A stretch of 64,000 nucleotides of DNA, from contig NZ_BAAAYN010000001.1 of the NCBI RefSeq assembly GCF_039536245.1, positions 93,008-157,007 on the forward strand. The letters are read 5' to 3'. The position numbers were made by a program, and so were the translations under genes. Source of the DNA: Cryptosporangium minutisporangium (lineage in GTDB: Bacteria; Actinomycetota; Actinomycetes; Mycobacteriales; Cryptosporangiaceae). The first letter of the stretch is position 1, and each line of letters starts with the position of its first letter. Shown piece by piece: positions 55,516-62,754 of the stretch. Below the pieces are notes generated by a model that made no database searches, was not told the origin of the DNA, and worked only from the letters and a program-made list of their open reading frames with translations.

Positions 55516-56534
55516 GCCGGCCTGCCCGCGGTGAGGCCCGCTGGCGTGTGGCTGTCCGCGGAAACGGCACCGGCTCCGCGGGTCGCCCGGTGATAGCCGA
55601 CCGCGGTGGCGCCCAGCGCCACACCCCAGCCGACGAAGACCAGCAGCGTGGCCGCGACGGCCCAGCCCTCGGCCAGGTCCGACCAGGTTCGCGAACCGTC
55701 GGCGAGCGAGCGGACGAGCACACCGACGCTCAGCGCGCCGTACGTGACGAGCGCGACTGCGACGATCCCCGCGGGCACCAGCGCGAGCAGACGCGGGACC
55801 GCGCGGTCGCCGAGTGCCGGCACCCAGCGGGGAAACCGCTGCCCCCACGGTTGCACCAGCCCGAGCGTGAGCAGCCCGGCGAGAGGAGGAACCGCGGTGA
55901 TCGCCACCGCCGCCTCGAGCGACAGGTTCCGGCGGATGTCGTCGAGCTCCGTGGCGGCGATGCCGAACGGCACGTCCAGCACCCACAGCCCGTGCGGTAC
56001 TGCCCAGCCGAGGAGCGGCAACGCGACGGCGACGTAGGCCGAGCGGCGAGCCCAGGGCGCCACCGGCCGGTACGCGCTGTCCCGCGGCCGCCGAGGTGGG
56101 CTCAGTGTCGTCGCCAGCCCGGCGAGGGCGGCCGCACCCAACACCAGCGCCAGCCGGGCCAGCAGGTCCCGCCAGTCGGAAGGGCGGCCGGTCGCCGCAG
56201 CCGGGATCTGGAAGAGCAGGTGCAGGGGGAACGCGGCGGTGGCCAGAGCCGCGGCAGCCGCCCAGACGCTGCCCACCGCGACCGGCGAGCCGGGATGCCG
56301 CAGTGCCCAGCCGACGAGGACGGCCAGCGCGACGCAGACGCCGAGCGTTCCCCAGCCGGGCCAGAACGGCAACGACGTCACCTGCGCGGCGCCACAGCCG
56401 TTCGACGGGTCGCCCAGATCGGTGCGGTCACAGGCGGTGTAGCCCCAGCGACCGCCGGAGAGCCAGTACGTGCGGAGCAGCGCTTCGCCGGCCAGGAAGG
56501 TCAGGGCGGCCGTCGCCCAGAGTTTGTGTGCCAT
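55512..56534 (-). CDS. Large membrane protein with QPWG...PRWVP motif
   Basis: A 340-residue protein of about nine helices. The C-terminal half (VPHGLWVLDVPFGIAATELDD ... VQPWGQRFPRWVPALGDRAVPRLLALV ... ADGSRTWSDLAEGWAVAATLLVFVGWG) is the same module as the protein at 16286. The N-terminal half adds four helices and a loop with DPSNGCGAAQ. It is the first gene after the response regulator (38 nt gap). A GAGCCT box 6 nt before the ATG could give an extra leaderless transcript. Function unknown. Confidence 0.75.
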   Translation of the reverse strand: MAHKLWATAALTFLAGEALLRTYWLSGGRWGYTACDRTDLGDPSNGCGAAQVTSLPFWPGWGTLGVCVALAVLVGWALRHPGSPVAVGSVWAAAAALATAAFPLHLLFQIPAAATGRPSDWRDLLARLALVLGAAALAGLATTLSPPRRPRDSAYRPVAPWARRSAYVAVALPLLGWAVPHGLWVLDVPFGIAATELDDIRRNLSLEAAVAITAVPPLAGLLTLGLVQPWGQRFPRWVPALGDRAVPRLLALVPAGIVAVALVTYGALSVGVLVRSLADGSRTWSDLAEGWAVAATLLVFVGWGVALGATAVGYHRATRGAGAVSADSHTPAGLTAGRPA

Positions 56535-56572
56535 GCCTCCAGGCTCGCGAGAGCCCCGGCCCGGGAACTCCC

Positions 56573-57226
56573 CTAGAGGTGCCGGGCGCTTCCCTCTTCC
56601 GAGGGAGGGACCAGTCCGGCTTCGTACGCGACGATCGCCGCCTGGGTGCGGTCCCTGACCTGGAGCTTGGACAGCAGGTTCCCCACGTGCGTCTTCACCG
56701 TCTCGACGCCGACGTGCAGGGCAGCGGCGATCTCCGCGTTGGACCGGCCGGCGGCGAGCAGGCGCAGCACATCGAGCTCGCGCTGGGTGAGCGGAAGTTC
56801 GCGGGGTCGGCTGTGCGGCCGAGCCAAGCGGCGGATCGCCGCCGGGAACAGCAGCGAATCGCCACGAGTGACCACTCGCACTGCGTCGACGATCTGGTCC
56901 GGCGTGGCCCGCTTCAACAGGAAGCCGCTGGCGCCGATGCGCAGAGCGTCATAGACGTAGTCGTCGTTCTCGAACGTGGTGATGACCAGGACGCGAGGAG
57001 GCTCGGCCGACCGGGAGAGCAGCAGGCGGGTGGCCTGCAGTCCGTCGACGCCAGGCATCCGGACGTCCATCAGCACGACTTCGGGACGTGTCCGCGCCAC
57101 GATCGACAGCGCTTCGGCGGCGTCGGCCGCCTCCCCGACGACCTGGAGATCCGGTTCGTGGTCGAGGATCGTGCGGAGGCCGACGCGGACCAGCTCGTCG
57201 TCGTCCACGATCACCACCGTGGTCAT
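56573..57226 (-). CDS. NarL/LuxR-type response regulator
   Basis: A 217-residue regulator. Receiver residues are D8-D10, phosphoacceptor D54 (VLMDVRMPGVDG), switch T (ITTF) and K (LKRA). The C-terminal helix-turn-helix is LTQRELDVLRLLAAGRSNAEIAAALHVGVETVKTHVGNLLSKL. The ATG at 57226 overlaps the kinase stop (ATGA). It probably controls its own operon, including the membrane proteins downstream. Confidence 0.94.
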   Translation of the reverse strand: MTTVVIVDDDELVRVGLRTILDHEPDLQVVGEAADAAEALSIVARTRPEVVLMDVRMPGVDGLQATRLLLSRSAEPPRVLVITTFENDDYVYDALRIGASGFLLKRATPDQIVDAVRVVTRGDSLLFPAAIRRLARPHSRPRELPLTQRELDVLRLLAAGRSNAEIAAALHVGVETVKTHVGNLLSKLQVRDRTQAAIVAYEAGLVPPSEEGSARHL

Positions 57227-58392
57227 CGGCGTCCACTCCTCGGTAAGCAGATGGCCAGCCGCCAGCGTCCGCCGGTGGCGCCGCGCTCCACAGTTCCGCC
57301 GAGCAGGTCGGTTCGCTCGCGGATACCGGCCAGTCCGCGGCCGGATCGTCGGGTTGGGCCCTCGGCGACCGGGTTGGTGAACTCGATCCGGATCGCGTCG
57401 ACCGTGACCAGCACGCTGAGCCTCACCTCGCCCGGTCCGGCATGGCGGACGGCGTTGGTGAGGCCTTCCTGCACGATGCGGTAGGCCTCCCGGGAGACGG
57501 CGGCGGGTACCTCCGCCACCGGTCCGGTCTCCGTGTAGTTCAGTACGACGCCGCTGTCCCGGACGGTCGCGCAGAGCTGGTCGAGTTGGGTGAGATCGGG
57601 AGCGTCCGCCGGCTCGGCGACCCTGTCGTCGCCGCGGAGGACGCCGAGCGCGTGGTCGAGATCGGCCGCCGCCGCCCGGCCCACCTCTTCGATTTTCGCC
57701 AGCGCCCGCCGCGCGAACTCGGGGTCGGCGTCGAAGACGCGCTGGGCGGCGGCGACCTGCAGCGTGGTGGCCGTCAGCGCGTGCCCGATCGAGTCGTGCA
57801 GCTCGCGGGCGATGCGGTTGCGCTCGGCCAGCTTCGTCGTTTCAGCCTCCGCGGCCGCCACCCGCTCGGCCGCCTGATCGGCCGCCGACGGCCCGAGCAG
57901 GACGGGAGCCATCTGCCGTGCCAGGGCTCCGAAGCCCGCAACGACGTAGACGAGGGCGAGGGCGTAGACCGGCACGGCCCAGGCGGTGAGGCGGTAGACG
58001 AACGGGATGCCCGCAAACGTCAGCGCGCCGACGAGACCGCCGCTGACCAGATGGAGTGCGAACCACAACGCGGAGCGGAGCCGGGCCTCGCGGGACGGTC
58101 GCTCCGACGACTCGGCCGGGAGGTCAGCGTCGAGCAGCAGGCGGGCTGCGGCGATCTCCAAGGAGCGGAGAACGCCGAGAAACGCGACCGCACCCCCGGC
58201 GACCACCAGGATCAGCAAGGGGATCAAGCCGGCCCGCCAGCCGTCGCTCTGGACCGTCTGGGCGGTGGCCACCGCCCAGACGAGGTAGGGCAGCAGCAGT
58301 ACCGAGCCGAGGAAGAAGTACACGCCGCGCCGGTAGGTCGCGACACTGACCAGCGGCCCTGCGAAAATGACACCAGCGCCGGGGCGGGACAT
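57223..58392 (-). CDS. NarL/DesK-type sensor histidine kinase
   Basis: A 389-residue kinase. Four helices (residues ~22-160) precede AERNRIARELHDSIGHALTATT with phosphoacceptor His199, then the ATPase domain (N-box YRIVQEGLTNAVRHAG, G-box RGLAGIRERTDLLGGTV). ATG at 58392 lies exactly 6 nt after TAGCCT, so its mRNA is probably leaderless and this promoter would drive the whole operon down to 53287. No separate sensor domain. Confidence 0.93.
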   Translation of the reverse strand: MSRPGAGVIFAGPLVSVATYRRGVYFFLGSVLLLPYLVWAVATAQTVQSDGWRAGLIPLLILVVAGGAVAFLGVLRSLEIAAARLLLDADLPAESSERPSREARLRSALWFALHLVSGGLVGALTFAGIPFVYRLTAWAVPVYALALVYVVAGFGALARQMAPVLLGPSAADQAAERVAAAEAETTKLAERNRIARELHDSIGHALTATTLQVAAAQRVFDADPEFARRALAKIEEVGRAAAADLDHALGVLRGDDRVAEPADAPDLTQLDQLCATVRDSGVVLNYTETGPVAEVPAAVSREAYRIVQEGLTNAVRHAGPGEVRLSVLVTVDAIRIEFTNPVAEGPTRRSGRGLAGIRERTDLLGGTVERGATGGRWRLAICLPRSGRR

Positions 58393-58404
58393 GAGGGAAG
58401 GCTA
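58393..58404 (-). promoter_or_regulatory. TAGCCT -10 element of the two-component membrane operon
   Basis: TAGCCT on the minus strand (58404-58399), 6 nt, then ATG at 58392. No ribosome site. The only evident promoter for the eight-gene operon. Confidence 0.5.
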
Positions 58405-58427
58405 GACCGATCGCGGCACTCAATGGG

Positions 58428-58880
58428 ATGGGCGGGCCAGACGTCGTCCCCCTCCGGTCGCGTCGAACGCTAAGCCGACGTCCAGAACAGGCGGGTGAGC
58501 ATTCGCTCGACCGCGATGGCGGCTACCTCGGCGCGTTGTCCATACCGAACGCGAGCCGCGAGGCGTCGCTGTACCGCGACGCCGTCGCTGACGCTCAGGC
58601 CGCCACCCCGCAGCGGCCAAGCATTGTTCACGGCCAGATCGCGGCTGCCACCAGCGGCGCGTTCGGCGATGTCCAGTCCACCGGGCGTACCAGCGGCAAC
58701 ACGCTGTTCATCAACCCTTTGATGGCGATCTACTTCACGGTCAGCCTGAATGAACTCGCCGCTCGCTGCCTCTATCTGGACCGCATCGAGAACACCATCG
58801 GCCGACGCCAGGTAATCGGGCGCATCGAGAAGTTCCGAGAGGAAACTTCTACCCGCATCCCACGCGCGTTCCCTCACTGA
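58428..58880 (+). CDS. Orphan ORF of unknown function, possibly a truncated gene
   Basis: A 150-codon frame with fairly good third-position GC and a plausible C-terminal half (NTLFINPLMAIYFTVSLNELAARCLYLDRIENTIGRRQVIGRIEKFREE). The first 40 residues overlap the kinase promoter region and look non-coding, so the real start is probably internal or lost. The G+C content is lower than in the neighbours. An opposing frame (58470-58955, minus) has poorer codon bias. No family recognised. Confidence 0.35.
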   Translation: MGGPDVVPLRSRRTLSRRPEQAGEHSLDRDGGYLGALSIPNASREASLYRDAVADAQAATPQRPSIVHGQIAAATSGAFGDVQSTGRTSGNTLFINPLMAIYFTVSLNELAARCLYLDRIENTIGRRQVIGRIEKFREETSTRIPRAFPH

Positions 58881-58951
58881 TGAGCCGCGAAGAGCCGGAC
58901 CGAGATATCCGCGCGCTGAGCCGGTGTTCGGCTCGGGCACGTCCGTCGTTG

Positions 58952-59983
58952 TCAACGCCCGGCCGAGGTGGCGTCCGTTTCGCCCGCCGGTTCCCGCAGG
59001 ACCGGCAGCAGATGCTGGTGCACCAGCTCCAAGGCGGGCCGCCAGTCAACAGGTAGCTCGTCACGCGGCGGGGGCCCGGGGTCGAATCGAGGATCGCCGG
59101 TGGTGACCACCACGACGGTCGGGAGGATCACGACGTGCTGCCCGGCCCAGCCGCCGGCCAGCAGCATGTCGTCGCCGACCCAGATGCCGAAACCGTACGG
59201 CAGCTGCTCGGGTGGTCCGCCCGGCGTCTGTGCCGTCGTCATGGCGGCCGCGAAAGCCGGATCGACCAGCGGCTGCCCGCCGGCTCGCCACAGTTCCCCG
59301 AGCCGACCCAGAGCGTCGGCTGACAACCGCAGGTGCGCGAAGCCGTAGCTGACCCCGTCGGGATCCGCCGGCCAGGTCGCATCCCGGATGCCGAGCGGCG
59401 CGAAGAGCTCCGCAGCGGCGTAGTCGGCGACCGAGCAGCGGAGGATCTGCGACAGGCCAGCCGACAGCAGGTGCGCGGCGCCGTTGTCGTAGCGGAAGGC
59501 CTGGCCCGGCGTCCCGGTGCACGGCGCGGACGCGACCCGCGCCACCTGCCCGCCAGGCAGGGCGGTGATCGCGTCGATGTCCCACGCCCCGTCGACGGCG
59601 GCGCCACGGGTCATGGTCAGCAACTGTCGCCACGTCTGCCCGCGCGACGGGGTGTCCCGCAGTGCGGGCAGAACCGCGTGCAACGGCTCATCCAGACCGG
59701 GCAGTAACCCGCGGCGAGCGGCGATACCCGCCACCGTGGCGACGACCGTCTTGGTCACCGAGAACACGTCCGCGACCGTCGGACCACGGTAGTGCTCATC
59801 GAAGACCGGTAGCCCTTCGACGAGCACCCGGAGATGACTGGTGTGGGCATAACGCGGGTCCGACCGGACCGCATCCCCGATCCGACGGCCGGCGGCCCGG
59901 ACAGCGACTCGATCCAGCATCAGCCGAGACTGCCAGCCGCACGACCCACCCGCACCACCGTTTCCGGTTCCGCGGGTGATCAC
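58952..59983 (-). CDS. Serine hydrolase of the beta-lactamase class C / DD-peptidase fold
   Basis: A 343-residue enzyme without signal peptide. Catalytic SxxK is FSVTKT (residues ~73-78), the YxN motif is FRYDNGA (~168-174), and the third motif is replaced by AGGWAGQHVVI, as in 6-aminohexanoate-dimer hydrolases and related esterases. The absence of an export signal argues for a cytosolic esterase or amidase rather than a cell-wall enzyme. GTG at 59983 opens the frame; an ATG at 59920 (LDRVAVRAA) is an alternative. Confidence 0.85.
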   Translation of the reverse strand: MITRGTGNGGAGGSCGWQSRLMLDRVAVRAAGRRIGDAVRSDPRYAHTSHLRVLVEGLPVFDEHYRGPTVADVFSVTKTVVATVAGIAARRGLLPGLDEPLHAVLPALRDTPSRGQTWRQLLTMTRGAAVDGAWDIDAITALPGGQVARVASAPCTGTPGQAFRYDNGAAHLLSAGLSQILRCSVADYAAAELFAPLGIRDATWPADPDGVSYGFAHLRLSADALGRLGELWRAGGQPLVDPAFAAAMTTAQTPGGPPEQLPYGFGIWVGDDMLLAGGWAGQHVVILPTVVVVTTGDPRFDPGPPPRDELPVDWRPALELVHQHLLPVLREPAGETDATSAGR

Positions 59984-60163
59984 CGATCCGTGAGCTATTC
60001 GCCCGGTACCAACCGGAGAGCCCGGGATCGTGCACCGGTCACAGGATTTCTCCCGACTCGTTGACGCCTCCAGGATTCGCGCCGGACGCTCGATTCGCCC
60101 CTCGGCGACCCGATAGCGCGCGATCGCGTCGACGTGGCGGCCTCATCGAAGAGGAGACCCGCC

Positions 60164-60955
60164 ATGGTTCGTGTCCTCCGTCGGCTCGCGCTGCTAGTCG
60201 GCGCGACGATCCTGATGTTGACAACGGTCGGCGTCACGCCGGCTGCGGCCGCCCCCGACCAGTACGTCGCGCTCGGCGACTCGTATTCGGCCGGCAACGG
60301 TGCCGCCAGCGCCAATTTGAGTCTCTCCTGCGGCCGCAACACCTACGCCTATCCGTACCTGGTCGGTTCCCAGCGTCCGAACACGACGCTCACGTTCGCC
60401 GCCTGCCAGGGCGCGGTCACCACCGACGTGACCAACTCCCAAGTCGGCTCGCTGAGCGCGTCGACCAAGTACGTGACGATCACGATCGGCGGAAACGACA
60501 TCGGTTTCGCTAATCTGGTCATTTCGTGCACGCTGACGAACTGTGCGTCGACCATCGCCTCGTCCAACGCCCAGATCGCCAACCAGTTGCCGGCGAAGCT
60601 CGACACCACGTATGCCGCGATCCGCTCACGGGCACCGAACGCGACCGTCGTCGTACTCGGCTACCCGAAGCCGTTCGCGAACCGCACCTGTGCGGCAACG
60701 CCCGGCGCGACGCTCTCCGAGCAGTCCGCGCTCAACGCGCTCGTCGACAACCTCGACGGCGTGATCCGCGCCAGGGCCGAGGCCGCCGGCTTCGTCTACG
60801 TCGACCCGAACGGGAAGTGGAGCGGACACGACATCTGCTCGGCCACCCCGTACACCAACGGCTGGTTGACGTTCCGGCCGACCGACAGCTACCACCCGAC
60901 CCGCGCCGGGTACGCGGGTGGCTACGCGCCGCTGGTCCGGTCGGTCATCGGCTGA
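60164..60955 (+). CDS. Secreted SGNH/GDSL hydrolase (lipase-like)
   Basis: A 263-residue exported esterase or lipase. Signal peptide residues 1-~29 end AAAA. SGNH blocks are YVALGDSYSAGNG (block I, catalytic Ser), the block II Gly in the CQGAVT region, ITIGGNDIGF (block III, Asn) and DSYHPTRAGY (block V, Asp-His). Cysteines are paired around the active site (SLSCGRN/AACQG, CTLTNC, TCAATP/DICSATP), as in Streptomyces SGNH lipases. ATG at 60164 with GAGGAGA. Ends 29 nt before a long hairpin. Confidence 0.92.
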   Translation: MVRVLRRLALLVGATILMLTTVGVTPAAAAPDQYVALGDSYSAGNGAASANLSLSCGRNTYAYPYLVGSQRPNTTLTFAACQGAVTTDVTNSQVGSLSASTKYVTITIGGNDIGFANLVISCTLTNCASTIASSNAQIANQLPAKLDTTYAAIRSRAPNATVVVLGYPKPFANRTCAATPGATLSEQSALNALVDNLDGVIRARAEAAGFVYVDPNGKWSGHDICSATPYTNGWLTFRPTDSYHPTRAGYAGGYAPLVRSVIG

Positions 60956-61005
60956 GTCCGGAACGCGTACAGCGCGAGCGTGCGGTCCACCAGGTCGCGG
61001 AGCAA
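60922..61005 (-). pseudogene. Fragment resembling the 3' end of a PucR regulator gene
   Basis: On the minus strand this stretch reads RDLVDRTLALYAFRTQPMTDRTSGA and then a stop. The PucR protein at 49702 ends CDLVDLTLALYAFRASPTPSTARASGA, and the DNA is also similar, including the final AGCGGCGCGTAG. The reading frame upstream is not PucR-like, so only ~28 codons survive. It overlaps the 3' end of the SGNH gene on the other strand. Confidence 0.45.
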
Positions 61006-61024
61006 GCTTCGCGACCTGGTGGAC
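60985..61024. terminator. 19-bp hairpin between convergent genes
   Basis: The arm GTCCACCAGGTCGCGGAGC (60985-61003) pairs with 61006-61024 with a single G-U and a two-base AA turn. It lies between the stops of the SGNH gene (60955) and the YdeI-like gene (61028). A strong bidirectional terminator is likely; the left arm is also the PucR-fragment sequence, so it may have arisen from an inverted duplication. Confidence 0.7.
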
Positions 61025-61027
61025 TGC

Positions 61028-61648
61028 TCAAGCGCGAATGCGTACCGGTGGCACCGCCGGCCTGGCTCGCTGCGGGTAGAACGTCTCGTGCCGGGCCAGC
61101 ATCGCCACGCACTCGGCGATCTTCCGCGTTCGCGTCTCGGCCCGCTTGACCCCATTGACCCGGCCGATGAGGGCAAAGCGGTTGGTCTTGGTGAGCACGT
61201 CGAACATCGCCTGCGCCGCCGGGTCGGCGGCGATCGCTGCTCGCAGGTCGGCCGGGACCTCCGCTTCCGACGGCGGCGCATAGGCGGCCGCCCACCGCCC
61301 GTCGGCTTTCGCCGCGTTCACCGCGTCGCGGCCGGGAGGCAGCATCAGACCGGCCGCCTCCAACCGGGCCACGTTGGCCACGTTGCGTTGAGACCAGATG
61401 CTGCGGGGCCGGCGCGGGGTGAACCGCCTCCAGGAACTCCCCTCGTCGCGCTTACGGGCCTGCCCGTCGATCCAGCCGAAGCACAGCGCCTCGTCGACCG
61501 CCTGCTGCCAGGTCAGCGTGGTGACGGAGCCGCCCTTCCTGGTCAGAGCGAGCCACACGCCAGGAGAGGTTGTGTGGTTGTCCAACAGCCACGCGCGCAG
61601 CGACGCGCCGTCAGCCACGATCAACTCGTCCAGTTCGGCTCCGGCCAC
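61028..61648 (-). CDS. YdeI/OmpD-associated family protein
   Basis: A 206-residue protein with the YdeI pattern: SLRAWLLDNHTTSPGVWLALTRKGG, LTWQQAVDEALCFGWIDGQARKRDEGSSWRRFTPRRPRSIWSQRNVANVARLEAAGLM, and a C-terminal helical part VPADLRAAIAADPAAQAMF. Members are bacteriocin-protection or peptide-resistance associated in some organisms, but mostly uncharacterised. The GTG at 61648 is preferred over 61651 because it lies 6 nt after TAGCCT, a leaderless start. Confidence 0.88.
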   Translation of the reverse strand: MAGAELDELIVADGASLRAWLLDNHTTSPGVWLALTRKGGSVTTLTWQQAVDEALCFGWIDGQARKRDEGSSWRRFTPRRPRSIWSQRNVANVARLEAAGLMLPPGRDAVNAAKADGRWAAAYAPPSEAEVPADLRAAIAADPAAQAMFDVLTKTNRFALIGRVNGVKRAETRTRKIAECVAMLARHETFYPQRARPAVPPVRIRA

Positions 61649-61660
61649 CACCGCAGGCTA
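61649..61660 (-). promoter_or_regulatory. TAGCCT -10 element, leaderless YdeI-like gene
   Basis: TAGCCT on the minus strand (61660-61655), 6 nt, then GTG at 61648. Confidence 0.5.
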
Positions 61661-61689
61661 GTACCCCAACCCGGTGTTGCGCCTGGCTC

Positions 61690-62301
61690 TCAACCGGCAA
61701 AGAGTGTTCGCTGCATCTCCTCAGCCAGCTGCGGATGGTGATAGGCCCCTGCAGCGCGGAGGGCGCTGATCACTCGCCGCTGCGTCTCGCGGTCCTTGTC
61801 CTGGCTCATCTTGACCTTGCACTCGAAGCGGCTGATCGGCAGTCGCAGCCCGACCGTGCCCCTGGCGATCGGCCTCGCCCACTCGAGATCCAGCAGCATC
61901 GGGCTCTCGACGTGACGCTCGAAATGCTCCACCAACCGCGCCAGCGTCTTCAGGTTCGTCTCCTCGTCGAGGATCTCCGGTACCCCGTAACAGTGGACCG
62001 CGGTGAAGTTCCACGTCGGCGCCCGCAGAGCTCCCGGCGCGTACCAACTCGGAGAGACATAGCCGTGCACACCCTGAACGATGAGCACGACTTCCCGTTG
62101 GCCGAAGCCGTGAAGCTCCTCATCAGGCCGGCCCACGTGCGTGAACACCGCGAGCTCGTCACAGTCCTCGTCGAGGATCACCGGGTAGTGCGAGGCCACG
62201 AGGCCGTGCTGATCGCTCACCAGGATCGCCCACGGGTTCTCCCGGATCAGCCGCCGGACCAACTCGGGATCATCGACGAAGTGGTGCGGATTGTGACGCA
62301 T
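61690..62301 (-). CDS. PaiB-type FMN-binding negative transcriptional regulator
   Basis: A 203-residue protein of the PaiB family (flavin-reductase-like split barrel): RHNPHHFVDDPELVRRLIRENPWAILVS at the start, LVASHYPVILDE, VVLIVQGVHGYVSPSWYAP and VPTWNF-type APTWNFTAVHCYG in the middle, and KMSQDKDRETQRRVISAL at the end, all hallmark segments. The protein binds flavin; a repressor role is known for Bacillus PaiB only. ATG at 62301 with GAGGGAGA, which lies inside an inverted repeat. Confidence 0.92.
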   Translation of the reverse strand: MRHNPHHFVDDPELVRRLIRENPWAILVSDQHGLVASHYPVILDEDCDELAVFTHVGRPDEELHGFGQREVVLIVQGVHGYVSPSWYAPGALRAPTWNFTAVHCYGVPEILDEETNLKTLARLVEHFERHVESPMLLDLEWARPIARGTVGLRLPISRFECKVKMSQDKDRETQRRVISALRAAGAYHHPQLAEEMQRTLFAG

Positions 62302-62302
62302 C

Positions 62303-62329
62303 GGCGTCTCCCTCTCGATCGGAGACGCC
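62303..62329. promoter_or_regulatory. Inverted repeat covering the PaiB ribosome site
   Basis: GGCGTCTCC (62303-62311) and GGAGACGCC (62321-62329) flank nine bases. The repeat contains the Shine-Dalgarno of the PaiB-like gene. It could be an autoregulatory operator or a translation-inhibiting hairpin. Confidence 0.45.
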
Positions 62330-62754
62330 CTTACAGCACCCTGCGAGTCCCGAGCGTGGCGGAAGACTCCGTCGCAGCGTCCCTCGGGCCCACGGCGACC
62401 GTACAACAGCGCCTCCACGTCACTTGCTCGATCTCGTCCGACGATTGGCCACGGTCGGCACCCGCCTGCTCATGGCGTATCACCGCGAAGTAGGTAACCT
62501 TGCTCTTCGGCCGTCCGTCCCCGGGTCGGGCGAGCCGACGTCAAGCAACGGCGTCCGCGGCTTCGAGGTAGGAGTTCGCGACCCCTCCGCCGCAGGGTGG
62601 AGTGAAACCACGACCTGGAGCGTCGTCCGGCTGAAGGCCGTGCGCCTCCCCGACCGGATGACCGGGAACCGCCGTGCGCCCTCTACTCACCCCCAGGGTG
62701 TCGTTGCCTCCGCGACAGCCCGCGCTCTACCGCGGTACCTCGGCGGTGCGATAG
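62330..62754. other. 425-bp intergenic region between divergent genes
   Basis: I see no gene in it: frames on both strands lack codon bias. It holds a possible promoter for the GAF-SpoIIE gene near its right end (TTGCCT at 62704-62709, 18 nt, TACCGC at 62728-62733). Nothing RNA-like or repeated was noticed. Confidence 0.4.

Noticed and set aside
58470-58955. Minus-strand frame opposite the orphan ORF
   Set aside because: Third codon positions are less GC-biased than in the plus frame and no motif is seen.
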